Source of the DNA: Reticulitermes lucifugus
Taxonomy: Eukaryota; Arthropoda; Insecta; Blattodea; Rhinotermitidae
NCBI GenBank assembly: GCA_026260175.1
Contig: JAKCWW010000156.1
Span: 22,892 to 86,891, forward strand
Direction: 5' to 3'
DNA: 64,000 bases
The notes beneath the pieces are model-generated. The model saw only the letters and a list, made by a program, of their open reading frames with translations. It made no database searches and was not told the DNA's origin. Shown here piece after piece: positions 34,789 through 46,443 of the stretch (positions are counted from its first letter, which is position 1; each line of letters opens with the position of its first letter). A program made the translations under genes and the position numbers.

Positions 34789-35310
34789 ATTACGGCACGG
34801 TTTTTAGGCGCTTTAGCAAAATTGCAAAAATTGACTATTAGCTTCGTCACATCTGTCCGTCCAAATGGAACAACTCGCTCCCATTGGACAGATTTCCATG
34901 AAATTTCATATTTGAGTATTTTTCGAAAATCTGTCGAGAAAATTCAAGTTTCATTAAAATCTGACAAGAATAACGGGTATTTACATGAAGACCTATGTAC
35001 AATTATGATAATATCTCGCTGAATTCTTCTTAGACCGTATAATTTTCACGCAAAATTTGTACAGAAAATCAGAACACACGTTTTATGTTCAATAATCTCT
35101 TCCCGAAAATCGTGCCGTTTATGAGATAACGTGGAAAAATATGGTAGAACCAGACAGGCTACAGATGACAATATAATACGGAGCATGCGCATTGCATGCA
35201 GGATAACTAAGGCTGTACACACGCACTCTGAATATGTAATACTTATTGCTTTTCTACGGCAACAATGATTACAGCAGCGCGCCTCAATATTAAGTTATAC
35301 GTGCATTGCC
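34789..35310 (+). repeat. Interspersed repeat R (copy 1)
   Basis: Starts at TTTTTAGGCGCTTTAGC, continues through GTCCGTCCAAATGG, CATGAAATTTCATATTTGAG, TCTGACAAGAATAA, CATGAAGACCTATGTAC, GAACCAGACAGGCTAC and GGATAACTAAGGCTG. The same order occurs at 38937-39490 and 57690-58240. I see no tRNA promoter, terminal repeats or protein. Family unknown. Confidence 0.82.
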
Positions 35311-35679
35311 TCTCTTGTTCTGGAACGACTGAGAACAATTAAATTAAAAGAAACTTCAGTCAAGAAAATTTTATGCGGAAAGTTCGAAGCTGAGACGTTC
35401 AGAATATGACGAGACGTTACAAGATACAAAACACTGAAGCGTAGTAACAAAACCAGCGGTAAGTTTAAGAGTTAAAACTCCGGCACTCTTCTAACTGGCC
35501 TCTGAACATTATTCGTGTAGCTGTCACTGATTAGCTGAGGCCTCAATATGTGTAACGTTGAATAAAAGCATTTAAAGCTTGTGATCTTTAACTGAAACAT
35601 TCAGTTGTGCCATGACTGAATATACATAGACACACGTACAGTCGCCAAGCCTATACATGCCTATTTTTTTTTCGTTTCT
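35311..35679. other. Unannotated intron sequence
   Basis: Nothing recognised. Confidence 0.5.
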
Positions 35680-35905
35680 TCCTGCTACATGTTTCGGCTG
35701 TAAGCAGCAACGTCAGGCAGTTAATTATTATATGCATATCAGTGCAACATAAAGCCCTTTATAGTGTACATATACTTTTAAGATTTCGTACTTTTACATC
35801 ACGCTTGTGTAAAAACCTGCGATACCATTGTTACAAAACTGGAATTGTCAAAACTCACCGATTTACATGTAATTTAATGACCTGCCTGAAGACAGCTTTT
35901 AAAGA
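35680..35905. repeat. Weak fold-back element with the recurrent core at both ends
   Basis: ACATGTTTCGGCTGTAAGC, CAACGTCAGGCAGTTAATTA at the left faces TTTAATGACCTGCCTGAAG and ACAGCTTTTAAAG at the right. The inner 150 bp is AT-rich and unrecognised. Confidence 0.5.
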
Positions 35906-36884
35906 CATTGCAGGAAACAGGGGGAAGAAATATGTAGTTGTGCCGACAGCACTTGAGTTTATACGTATTTAATTTAAAGGTTGTGTTTTACGCTGTACAT
36001 TCATATTTTTCACCATTTAATAATGTTGTTATCTTGTCTCTCTGTTGTGCATTATCGACTTTCTTAAGTTTGGACCTGGACGTCGCCCAAGATTATCTCT
36101 CTCCTCTTATAAAACAACCGAAAGACGAAGATAAAACCATCAGCGAAATATCTCTGCTCTCTTGTTACGTTTCTCAGGGGAAAATGCACTACCAAAGAGT
36201 AGGGGCTGGTGTGAAAAGTTGTATTATTGTTACGTTATAAGAAACGGGAATTATTTACTTGTGACGCAGTGAGACACTTCTCGAGAATTGTTCCGGGTCA
36301 TGCAAGAGTTCCAGCTGTTACAATATCAGAGAATGTGGCAACCAATTTGAGTAAAATCATTTGTATTAGGTTGCAAGAGTAATCCAGCAGGGGGCTTTAA
36401 TACTGAAATGTGTGTGTTTGAGTGTTGGGTTTAAAATTGTTTTATAATTACAATTTTGATTACATCTTGAGCTCAACTGGTCACATGAATTTTTAATTGA
36501 ACCTCTTCAAAAGGTAAAGAATAGACTGGACGTTACAGATTCTTAGTCTGGTACGGAAATGCAAGGCACAGAAAAATTTAAGAGACAAGAAGAGTAAAAG
36601 TCGATCTTAATTTTTCTCTGTATTTTCTGAAAATACGGACTATATTCTACGCGAAATAGCATAATTCATATGAGAGTGCAGTAATAATGATCGCGAGTTT
36701 TCTAAAAGACCCTTCTGTGGAGGGAAATTATACTTCATGGATCAGTCCGGTTTGATGGGAAGACCCTCAGCATCAGCGACCAGATTTTGGGCTCGCAAAA
36801 ATGTCACTGTGGGCCTGTATAGCTGGATGTGTTTTAAATCTCATCAACCAGTAAAATCATTGCAAAAAGATTATTCTTCTTGCT
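35906..36884. other. Unannotated intron sequence
   Basis: Nothing recognised. Confidence 0.5.
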
Positions 36885-37015
36885 ACTACCACCAGAACCA
36901 CAAGCACCACCACAACTACAATCACAACCACCACCAGAGCAACAGCAATAACTAGTACTACTATTATTACTACCACCCTACTGCCACTGCTACTACCACC
37001 CTACTACTATTAATA
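36885..37015. repeat. Imperfect trinucleotide tract (CAC/CAA/CTA)n
   Basis: ACCACCAGAACCACAAGCAC, then CACCACAACTACAATCAC, grading into ACTACTATTATTACTACC. Confidence 0.85.
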
Positions 37016-38936
37016 CGAAGACAATATTAAATTCTATCCAACTTTATCGAGGGTTCTGTAATGGTAACAACAATATCATAGTCATTATTGTCTATACACA
37101 GATTCAGAAAAAAATTAAAGAAATTAAAAATTTATCACCGTACAATTAGCAGAAAAGCATGGGGAACTGTCTGAAAGAGTCACGCAGAAACAGTTCTTCA
37201 GTATATTTACTGACTTCTGGAAATTGTTTATAATAACACACCATACAAACTTAACATGTCAACTTTAATGAGTCATCGATTATTCGTGAAACCAAAACAT
37301 TCTTCACAGTCAACAATGTTATTTTGAATTTTCGTAATAAATTGAGTTAATGAAAATTCTCCTTCAAAGACCTATCACCGTACAAAAGGTGACAAAGAAT
37401 TTAAAATTCATGACGGGGCCGTGACCGTTATACCAGATTTCACAAAACCCAATCAATTAGTAGCTACATTACATTGATGTCCGTAACTGAATGAGCGATG
37501 GGCGGATATTCGCAGGCTGTTATCAGGATTTCGAATGAGCTGCTTCCTCAGAGAGTAGCTTTATTGTTCGTGAGGGAAGGAAGAAGCGCTCGCTCGCATC
37601 ACCGCCTACTTTTGTTTCCTTCCTCGTCACGCGAGTGTCACATTTCCGTAATTAATGAGACCTGCTAATTCTTCATCTCCTGTTCCTTTTTGTTAACGTT
37701 CCCTATCCGACGCTTCTTTGTTCCTGTTCCTGAATCATCTGTGCCTTATCATGATCAACTCCGTTCATAGTCGGCACATCAATTGTGTTCTGGTGTTTCT
37801 GTAAACTGGTAAAGCTGTCTGAATGTCGCAAAGCCGCTAGAAAAAGATATAAACACGTCTGATAGGACTGGGCACAAGGTGTAAAATGTCACTTTTTATT
37901 AGCGTATGGAAAAATGCAGTAAAGGCCAATAAACTGTAAATCTGAGGAGCAGTTAACAAGAACACTAATGGGGGCAAGTTCTGCATACATTGCAATGTGT
38001 GTGTTAATATCAAGATGACGCAGTGTTACGAATATGAACACATAAGCTAGTATGAAGTACACAGCATTCTCAAACGCAGGCTTTGTTCACTTTTCATGCC
38101 TGGCGTTCATTTCAGGCACAAATATATTCTGAACGCTAACAACAGCAGAGCTAATACAGAGTAGCATTAAGTCATAATTTACATATTCAAGAAAGTTATT
38201 TGGCAATACATATATTCTACGAATAAGTCAGAATTAGATTTCGTTAAATATACAAAATATCTGAAAATCTTTCACGCATACACTGTATTCTGCTTCATGA
38301 GCTTAATATAAAGTTCAGGTTATGTTGGACAAGTCTTAATCTAAATTAAATCGCCCATAAAAATTTTACTGTGGGTTCCTGGTGCTAAATTTAGTAGCAA
38401 TTTGTTGAGCAGTTTTCGAGTTGAAGCATGCGGACAGTGGACGGACAGACAGACATATGGACCTTTATATTGTCCAAGTTATGAGCTGATTTCAAGCATT
38501 AGATTAATTTAACGCTAATTATTTTAACATTTTCCCTTTTTTGCCGAATTTTTGTGACTCTAACCTGATGGACATTTTGTTATTGAACCCTTAAACCACA
38601 GAATTCGAGAACGTTAAAGTTGATGGAATGAGGAGATCTAACACCAGTAAGAAAGAAAATACAGACGGCGGTAAGCGATTCTATGCACGTAGCCCGCCAG
38701 CAGGGAACACTTCACTGTGTCGACACAAATATCGAAATTCGAGACTGCGTCATTCCCATACCAACTTTGTTATTTCTGCTGATTCCCTCTTCCTTTAAAC
38801 ACCCATTATCAAATGCATGAGCTACAAATCCTTAGATTACAAGTCTATTAAGAAGCGAGAAGTACTGACAAGCAGATGCCAGTGATTGGAACGATATTTC
38901 AGCGTGTTTACTTGGTCTGTCTTCAATTCAGAATCT
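37016..38936. other. Mostly unannotated intron sequence
   Basis: No gene seen. At about 38395-38470 CAGTTTTCGAGTTGAAGC followed by GGACGGACAGACAGAC resembles the 3' region of some interspersed repeats but cannot be placed. Confidence 0.4.
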
Positions 38937-39490
38937 ATCATTTTTAGGCGCGTTCGCAAAATTGCGAAAAGCGACTATTAGTTTCGCCATATCTGTCCGT
39001 CTTTCCGTCTGTCTGTCTCTCTGTCTGTGTGTCCACATGGAGCAACTCGGCTCCCACTGGACGGATTTTCATGAAAATTGATATTTGAGGATTTTTCGAA
39101 AATTTGTCGAGAAAATACAAATTTCATTAAAATCTGACAAGAATAAGGGTACTTTACATGAAGACCTATGTACTTTTATTATAAAATGTCGCTAAATTCT
39201 TTTTAGAATAGGAAATGTTTCAGACAAAAGTTGTAAGGAAAATTAAAACACACATTTTGTACTCAATTTCTTTTCAGAAAATCGTACAGTTTATGCGATA
39301 TGTGGAAAAATATGGTACAGCCAGACAGGTCACAGACGACAATACGATACGGCAGATGCGCTTTGAATGCTGGATAACTAAGGCTACAGACACACACTTG
39401 GAATAAGTAATACTTATTGCTTTTCCACGACAACAATGGTTAAGCGAACGTGCCACAATGTAACGTCTTACGTACATTGCCTATATTGTT
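38937..39490 (+). repeat. Interspersed repeat R (copy 2, best preserved)
   Basis: TTTTTAGGCGCGTTCGCAAA then ATTGCGAAAAGCG, a GTCTGTCTG run, CCACATGGAGCAACTCGG, GGACGGATTTTCATGAAA, and onward in the order of copies 1 and 3 to TTTCCACGACAACAATGG. Its first 25 bases form an internal inverted repeat (CGCAAAATTGCG). Confidence 0.85.
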
Positions 39491-40459
39491 GTGCTTTATC
39501 CATTATAAGGCAAGAGTTTACGCAGTGCACCAGTGACCGTCCATACCTGCAGTGTATTTATGTAAGCAATACGATTGGAAAAGCTTAAATCCGTAATCTA
39601 ATAGAAAAAACTACCAACTGCATTATTTGCAGTTACAATGGGAATAATTAAATGAAAATTAATTGCAGTCGAATGTTTAGAGGCTACATGGAAAAGTTCA
39701 TTTAGGGTGTTATGTATGTTAGCCTTTACTGTGAGTCAATAGGGCTGACACTCGGAAATGCCCTACAACATTTATCAGAATACAACCGTATCGAATTTCA
39801 ACGTACTATGTGAAACAGCTTCTAAAATATACAGAGAATCCCCCTAAATGCTTATGTAAACCAAGCTTTGCTATGGAAAGTATATCCAAATTCAGAACTG
39901 TCCTAGAATTTCTTCTATATTGAATTTCAACAGAATATGTAAAACGGGTTTGTGGGACATGTGGAAACCATGGAAAAGTTCATTTAGGATATGTGGTAAA
40001 TTATGCTTTATTATGGATGAAATGGATAAAATCATAAGCGCCTAGTAACTTTGAGTAGAACCTTTGCATGTTGATTTTGAACAGGATCTGTGGAAATGTT
40101 CACAAACAGGAAGGAGTGGATTATGGGCATATGTAAACTGGGCTTTGTTATTACTTAATATACTGGAAAATGAAATTGCCCAATAACTGTTGACGGAAGC
40201 GCTATTTCTATACCAAACTGCAACAACAAATGTGAAGTGGTTAAACGGATACATGTGAACTAGGCCTGGAGGTCGGGATCACTCAGAAAAACTCTGTGAA
40301 AGGCTCTCATACCAATTTAAACAAAATCTGTTAAACGGGGTAGGCCTAAGGGACGCATGGAAAACTCCGTGTACGGGCTTATACAAACTAGGACTTTTGT
40401 AGATCAATATGGTTATAAGCTAGAAAGACCCGACAACTTTTAGTGTGAACACCCGATAT
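39491..40459. other. Unannotated intron sequence
   Basis: Nothing firm. Repeated words (TGGAAAAGTTCATTTAGG at 39690 and 39973, and ATGTAAAC/GTAAACC phrases) suggest an old local duplication of ~100-200 bp. Confidence 0.35.
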
Positions 40460-40715
40460 CGGGGTGGCTGGGATAGCGTAGTCAGTATAGCGAAACCCGG
40501 TGGGGACAAACTTTCCGGACCTATTCAGACCGGCCCCGAGACCCACCCAGCCTCCAATAAAATGGGTATCGGTTCTCTTTCCCGGGAGTAAATCGGTCGG
40601 GGCGTGGCGCTGATCACCCACCCCCTTATAGCGCCAAGGTTGGGTATTGGTAGAGCTACATTCCTTCAGAGCCTGCTTGGCATGTTACAGGGCAGCTTTG
40701 CCTTTTACGCCTATG
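40460..40715 (+). repeat. SINE family B
   Basis: Head GGGTGGCTGGGATAGCG and TAGTCAGTATAGCGAAACC, then CAGACCGGCCCCGAGACC, TTTCCCGGGAGTAAATCGG and the end CAGAGCCTGCTTGGCATG with GGCAGCTTTGCC in place of the usual tail. The B box is largely lost. Confidence 0.85.
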
Positions 40716-40909
40716 ACGGATTTCAACAAAACTTCTTACGTGGTTTAGAGTGTACAAGAGGAACATCAATTCATGGTTTTATTGTTGATGAATGTGGCTG
40801 ACAACTGGAACTTCCCGACAAATTTCAGCTGTCTTCGATGTCTAATTTAAAAAATTCTTCCGACAGTTTAGGCGCTGACATTCCGTCACAAACACAAGCT
40901 CCACATATT

Positions 40910-41130
40910 GCGTTTTTAGGCACGTTCCTATGCGAAACGTGAATATTAGCTTCGTCGTGTCTGTCTGTCCGTCTCTCCGTCCATTCGCGTGGAACAACGC
41001 AGCTCCCACTGGACGTATTAACGTGAAATTTTATACTGGAGTTTTTACTAAAATCTGTCGATCAAATTCAAGCTTGATTAAAGTCGGGCAAAAATAATAG
41101 GCAGTTCACGTGCATTTATATCACTGGCTT
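40910..41130 (+). repeat. Repeat R, diverged partial copy
   Basis: CGTTTTTAGGCACGTTCC, TTCGTCGTGTCTGTCTGTCC, GGAACAACGCAGCTCCCAC and ATCTGTCGATCAAATTCAAG follow the order of repeat R, then similarity fades. Confidence 0.65.
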
Positions 41131-43001
41131 TTATAATGGAGACAGGCTGTGTTCTCCGTGAAGTACGAGATGACGCCGAAAGAATCGTTACCGATCTAAA
41201 CATAACAATCGAGCATGATCGACTCTAATTCTCTAGCGCTGAGCACAGCACAGAAGACTGTTGCTAACACAAGGACAAAGTTGACAGGGCCAATAACAGA
41301 GAGGCCGCGCCAGAATTGTTACGCCGTGCCTACATTTCCTAATATCTTTACTTTGTAAAGAAGGCCTGTGGGTGTCGCAAAACACCAAAGGATGTAGTTC
41401 GAATGCTCGCGTGTACCTTCGTTGTGCTTTCGTATTTCTTTTTTAGCGAAGAAGTGAAAAACTATGTTAAGACATACTTTATTGAATCCTTGTCGAACTT
41501 AGCTTGCGCTACAAAAAATTAATCACTTCACGTCGCAAAGAAAGGAAAGAGGAGTAGGCCTCGCCGAAAGGCTCCTATAATGGTACTCCCTGAACTCTGC
41601 TACAAGAGATATGCCATTGTGCGCAAGAAGAAAAATCGCCCGTCTTTCGAGGAATGTGAGGGAAGGAATACCTTCCCATCATAACCACTTCCGTCACGGG
41701 TGCGATACGTAAGCTTCTTTTCATACATACTTTCTTCTTTTGTCACAAGAAAATTTATGCCATAGGAAATGTAGTGCTATCAACGACAAAACAGAACACG
41801 TAAATGCACAAACTCCCCTCTATAGGTCAGTCCTTTTTTAAAATAAGAGCTTAATATCGCGGCTTATGTATAATCCAAAGCTTCGCATTCTAAATCATTA
41901 CGCTGGCAGCAGACGCCACGGGTTTTGTTACACGCGGCCAGCATTCCTCTCTCTCAACAATTATCTGCTCTGTTGAATCTTAATCACTCGCTCAGCGCTG
42001 TCTACAGGAAATTTTCACAAGCAGAGAGAGTGAGAGAGACAGAGAGACAGAAAGGCTCATACCAGGCGACGAAATGAGGGGGCTTTGGGGGGAACGTCAT
42101 CAGTTTTCCAGCAGCATCGTGTATTCGACGACTACAATAGAAGTTCCCTAAGTTATATGCAAGTAACTGCTGAGCGCAGGTTTCAGGGTTGTTTTAAGAT
42201 ATCTTACATTGTTATACAGAGAAGTATACTTGTTCAGATACTGTGAACAAGACTGAACAAGTATATCCAATCTGGAGCACACTTTCAAAAGCGTTCATTG
42301 CGGCTCCGCATCCCTGAAGTCTTGCATTATTAACAGCTGTAAAGGGCAGCACAGGCGTTACGTTGCGAAGGCTCCAACATCACCGAACTTCCAGGTGTAG
42401 TGGTTAGCATTGTGGCTCTGTATTCAGTACAGCCCCTGTACGATTCTTTGTCTTGAGTTCTCACCGTGACTAGTCGTGCTTGTGCTCAGTGATCACAGTT
42501 ACCGGAACGCTAGTACCGATATTTCTAGCACTTCATATCTTCGTACAAACATACATGAGATTGCAAAAATCCACATGACGTAACAGATAGAGAAGGCTGA
42601 AGAAATGTATGAAAATGCTTAAGGATACTCATGTGTATAAATTTATAGCATACTTTTCTGCTTCACAATTTAAAAAAAGAAGGGTCATGAGATCGTCGGG
42701 CCCTCTACATGTGTGTGTGTTTCTCCATTTCAGCTTTTGAACCAGCTGACTGATCTTCAAATAATTAATGTTAGCCTTATGCCATTACGCGCCCCTCTAA
42801 CGTATTAAGGTTTAGTTTCCTATAATCAGTAATAATAAGATGGTAGACGCGCGAAAATGTCAGGCAGCGACGACATTAGCGCCACTTATTTTATGTTTCT
42901 AAAAGGTTCTTAAGGTCACATTTTTGTTAAATGTAAAATAATATCATGGCCGCTGTGCTGAAGAACAACTCACCATTGCCTTTCATTTTTATGGCTACAG
43001 G
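41131..43001. other. Mostly unannotated intron sequence
   Basis: A GA-rich tract at 42020-42053 and a short perfect inverted repeat at 42225-42265. No gene recognised. Confidence 0.45.
42225..42265. other. Perfect 13-bp inverted repeat, 15-nt loop
   Basis: TATACTTGTTCAG at 42225-42237 and its exact complement CTGAACAAGTATA at 42253-42265. The loop itself contains another GAACAAG word. Confidence 0.8.
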
Positions 43002-43310
43002 AACCGGGATAACTCAGTCAGTATAGTGACTGGAGTAAGGGCAGGACACCCAAGGAGCAGTGGTTTGATTCCCGGTAAGGGGCAGAGAAATTTCTCTTCT
43101 CCAAGGGTCCAGACCGGGTCTGAGACCCACACAACCTCTTATGCAATGGTTACCAGGGGCTCTTTCCCCGGGTGTAAATAACGCGACCGAAGCTTGATGA
43201 TGACCCTTCACCTCCATCTAGTGCCGAGGTTAATAATTAGTGGATTTATGCCTCCACTCTCCCATAAGCCTTCATGGCATGCACAAGGAAAACTTTACTT
43301 TTATCCCTGA
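43002..43310 (+). repeat. SINE family B, full length
   Basis: Head ACCGGGATAACTCAGTCAG, TATAGTGACTGGAG, B box GTGGTTTGATTCCCGG, body CCAGACCGGGTCTGAGACC and TCTTTCCCCGGGTGTAAA, end GCCTTCATGGCATGCAC and a short ACTTTACTTTT tail. Confidence 0.92.
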
Positions 43311-44257
43311 CAGGTTTACTTAATGAAAAACTAGAGCTAGACATGTTAAATTTCGTGGATACATCGAGCATAAAACACTTACATATCAAGTATAAATCCT
43401 GTTTGTAAGTCAAAAGTTACAAATATGATGATGACGCACATTTTTTATGCCAGGACCCATGTCCGAAAAGTGTAACATATATTTGACTCTGCAGTTAATA
43501 AAACTACTATAAAAATAATAATAAAGGTAAATGAACAATAATCCATGCAATAAGAATTCTGGTAGTGAGTTCCCCATGGAACTCGCTGTTAACAGTGTGC
43601 CATTTTCGAGAAATTTTGTGATCGATAAAAAATTAATGTTTTGTGACTTTCACTGTTGATTGGCATCAGTTCTCTTCACTCGACCTCAACACTTATTCTG
43701 GCTCCACTGCAGATGGCAGTACCGACAAGGGTACAATTTTCACTTTGATCCGGTTTAAAATAATACTAAAAATGACGATGGCCAGCAGCCACGGTGAATG
43801 GCTGGTGTTGTCCACATAGTCTTACACGAACTTAATTTTTTGAGGCAGCAATATGTACGTGTGACTGTCCCCACTTAATAAAATTTCTATTATCTGAAAA
43901 TTTTCATGAAACAGGGTAAGAACATCATGTCACAGAGGCTATCTAACAATTTACCATAATTTCCTACCACTAATAATATCAATATGGCGTCGGTGCGGTG
44001 TGATATAACTGCGCGATACATAGAGTCGATTTAGAGGGACTCTTTATTTATACAGTGCAAAATAATAATATGACGAATGTGTGAGCTGTAGTTTTCTGTT
44101 TTATAGCGATAAATAATTAATCGCTGAAAATGTATATGAAAATTAACTATGAAAGTGTGATAATTCCTGCAGGTAACAATTTTAATATGTTATCACTTAC
44201 AAGTATGGCGGTGGGGCGACATGTTGCTTTTACATTTGAGTTATGTTAACCGTGCAG
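43311..44257. other. Unannotated end of intron 1
   Basis: AT-rich, nothing recognised. The polypyrimidine run before the acceptor is weak (GTTGCTTTTACATTTG), with a possible branch site GTTAAC close to CAG at 44255-44257. Confidence 0.5.
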
Positions 44258-44430
44258 GTGCAACCCGACTGCGAGAGTGAAGACAACGAGGAAGCAGAGT
44301 GCGCTCCGGTGTCTGTGAGCTGGGAAGGGAGCGCCGAAATGCAGAGCGGCGACATTCTGCTGGTCCGGATAGACGACTCTAGGCTCGTCGACCCAGCGGC
44401 GCCCCGACGGGCAGCACCCAGCGTCGACAG
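44258..44430 (+). CDS. Exon 2 of the split secreted or membrane protein
   Basis: Encodes residues 160-216 plus two bases of codon 217. It opens after GTGCAG with VQPDCESEDNEEAEC, an acidic stretch between two cysteines, then PVSVSWEGSAEMQSGDILLV and RIDDSRLVDPAAPRRA, ending in GTCGACAG before a GTACTG donor. The alternating hydrophobic pattern of VSVSW and DILLVRI suggests beta strands of an extracellular domain. The phase-0 acceptor fits exon 1 and the phase-2 donor fits exon 3. GC content and codon use are clearly higher in GC than the flanking introns. A stop at 44237-44239 closes the frame just upstream, as expected for an intron. I recognise no named domain. Confidence 0.8.
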
Positions 44431-45386
44431 GTACTGTATGCGACATGAAAAATATGGGAAATAACTAACATTAAGGTGGCATGAAGTTCAGCCTCCAACA
44501 AGCCTACTGCAGCAGTAGGATGGGGGTCACAGGTGAAAGTAGAGCACTGGTAGAATGACGACTGGCAGCGGGAACAGNGGGTTGGAACACGTATTGCCGT
44601 GTTCCATAAGTTTCGTTAAGTACTTCCTGGAACTCAGCACAACAAACGGGCCAGATAGACTTTCTCACTTACTAACAAATGAAGTAGCCAAATAACGGAA
44701 TAACTGACGAAACTAAGACATTTTCTCACTTAATAACAATTAACCAACCATATACCGAACGACTAACAGTCAGACTTTCCGACTTAGTAACACATTAATT
44801 AACCATGTAAACGACGAAGTGAATAAAACAAAACCGTGACTGACTGGTTACCCGGTGACGCGGCGTCGTATCACGGAATACAGGGACTTAACCACAGCAC
44901 CGTAAAAACGTCATGACTCCAAAACCAAAACACGTCTAAAATGGAAGTTACACATGTTAAACTGATCCACTGTATCATCGCGCACGTCAAATTCGTAGGT
45001 ATATGAACGTTACAGACATTCATAATACGGTCCGTGCACGTACGTTTGCACGTATGCACATACTCTTCGTACGATAAGCCAATTCTGTGAAATCTGATAA
45101 AGGTGGATTGAACCTCCATGTGAAGCTGGGGTTATGCTGGACCGATACGAACTGAAATCAGATTCTCCCGGCAACGTACATTGCAGTTACACAATATCAG
45201 ATTTCACCGAAACACACTGACTTACAATACAAAGCAGGCAGTCATATCAGACACGAACAGGACGCATGTAAGGTACCGTGAAGCGAAACTCTCATTTCGC
45301 TTCCATGTTCAGGGTTTTCCCGCAATCGGTACCGATGGCATTAAATAGCCACAGTATCTGATAGAGTGCTCAACTTGTCTGCGCAG
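44431..45386 (+). other. Intron 2 (956 bp) with a cryptic ACTAACTGA tract
   Basis: GTACTG to GCGCAG. At 44640-44860 it holds degenerate tetranucleotide sequence (TAACTGACGAAACTAAG, GACTAACAGTCAGAC) like that at 4515 and 13137. One undetermined base is at 44578. No exon is visible inside. Confidence 0.75.
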
Positions 45387-45550
45387 GAGGCAGCCGGAGA
45401 CGGCGGTGTATGGGGTGACGCGTCCAGGGTATGATCACTGCGACGTCACAGAAGGGGTTCTGCTGGATATCACACCACTACTGGTTGAGGGGCGCAAAGT
45501 TGTCACGCTGTATGACAAGGATCTGACAGAGGGCATCAATCTGCTCATCG
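45387..45550 (+). CDS. Exon 3 of the split secreted or membrane protein
   Basis: Completes codon 217 (AG|G, Arg) and encodes residues 218-271 plus one base: RQPETAVYGVTRPGYDHC, DVTEGVLLDITPLLVEGRK, then VVTLYDKDLTEGINLLI. It ends in ATCG before a GTAAGAC donor, phase 1. No stop in the frame; the other frames are not comparably clean. The regular hydrophobic/polar alternation (VLLDITPLLV, KVVTLYDKDL) and a single Cys fit an extracellular beta-sandwich continuing from exon 2. The following exon is not in the window: I found no convincing acceptor plus open frame down to 64000, so intron 3 exceeds 18.4 kb. Membrane anchoring or secretion is decided downstream. Family not recognised. Confidence 0.82.
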
Positions 45551-45587
45551 GTAAGACTACAAATAGTGTGTAAGGGAGTGCGGAGAA

Positions 45588-45865
45588 TGGTTGGCCTGAA
45601 AGAGGTATAGTGACTAGGCTACGGGATGGACAATCCGGGTTTCGAATCCAGGCAAGGGCAAGAGATTTCTCTCTTCTCCAAAATATCCAGACCGGCTCTA
45701 CAGGCCACCCAGCCTCCTATTCAATGGGTACTGGGTTCCTTCCCGGCACTAAAGCGGACGGGACGAGAAGACGACCACTCACATCTAGTGCCGAGTTAAG
45801 AATGGGTGGAGCCACACTTCTGCTCCCCCTATACGCATTCATCGCGTAAAGACGGACAAATTTAT
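45588..45865 (+). repeat. SINE family B, just inside intron 3
   Basis: ATAGTGACTAGGCTACGGG, B box CGGGTTTCGAATCCAGG, AAGGGCAAGAGATTTC, CCAGACCGGCTCTACAGG and the end CGCATTCATCGCGTAAAG. It lies only ~40 bp downstream of the exon 3 donor. Confidence 0.88.
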
Positions 45866-46029
45866 GGAGATTGCATGATAAGGGGCTTCAGATATTATAA
45901 TTATATTACCATGAGAAGGTGATCAAATAAAAAGGAATATTGTGATCTGGACAAGTAGATTACTTTGAAAAATAAGCAATCTGTAACAAATTTTACTTCG
46001 ATAATCTCGAGGATATGGGCACGAAGGTG

Positions 46030-46155
46030 AGGATAATATGTCTTGAAAGATACTGGTAGTGAAGAGTTGAAATGGACTGAACTGGCTTAAGGTGAAGATT
46101 TTGTGAACAGTTCATGGAGTTTCGCGTTCCACTTGGACTGAGAACTTCCTGATCT
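46030..46155 (+). mobile_element. Short decayed LINE 3' ORF end
   Basis: TGGACTGAACTGGCTTAAGG, then GTGAACAGTTCATGGAG and TTTCGCGTTCC match the LINE end WIxLAQxxxxxxVNTVMEFRVP across frame changes. The upstream limit is uncertain. Confidence 0.5.
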
Positions 46156-46204
46156 GCCCAGTACCTTATTAAATGGGCACGCAAGGTTATCACGCAATAA
46201 CTCG

Positions 46205-46425
46205 GTCCAGGACCTTCTCTTTTCTGGGATGTTACGCGGCGTAGGTTGATGTTTGGTTACCGACATTTGGGGACAAAAGTCGGCAGAGCTTCAAGGGGCT
46301 ACAAGTCGTCTTAGACTGCTTGACCTTCGAAGAGGGGCTAGATGTGTTGTCCCGAAACGTCGGTAACCAAATACCAACCTACGCTGCCTCACCTACAGGG
46401 CGGCGGAAGCCTGAAATCTCGCAGA
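46205..46425 (-). repeat. Fold-back element, family FB (copy 3)
   Basis: CTTTTCTGGGATGTTACGC, GGCGTAGGTTG at the left and CAACCTACGCTGCCTCACC at the right are the outer arms; inside, TTGGTTACCGACATTTGGGG faces GTCCCGAAACGTCGGTAACC. The head (complement of GGCGGAAGCCTGAAATCTC) is on the right, so the element reads on the minus strand. More diverged arms than copy 4. Confidence 0.8.
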
Positions 46426-46443
46426 AATTTTCTTCTTACACAT

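Larger units (their letters stand above)
11677..44257 (+). other. Intron 1 of the split gene (about 32.6 kb)
   Basis: Bounded by GTAAGT at 11677 and by CAG at 44255-44257. Phase agreement on the two sides supports the pairing, but only transcript data would show whether small exons lie between. It holds nearly every repeat family described for this window, in both orientations. Confidence 0.6.

Noticed and set aside
44243-44257. ATG at 44243 as a possible start for the exon 2 frame
   Set aside because: It lies upstream of a good acceptor that fits exon 1 in phase, and the encoded MLTVQ has no signal-peptide character. An alternative start cannot be fully excluded.
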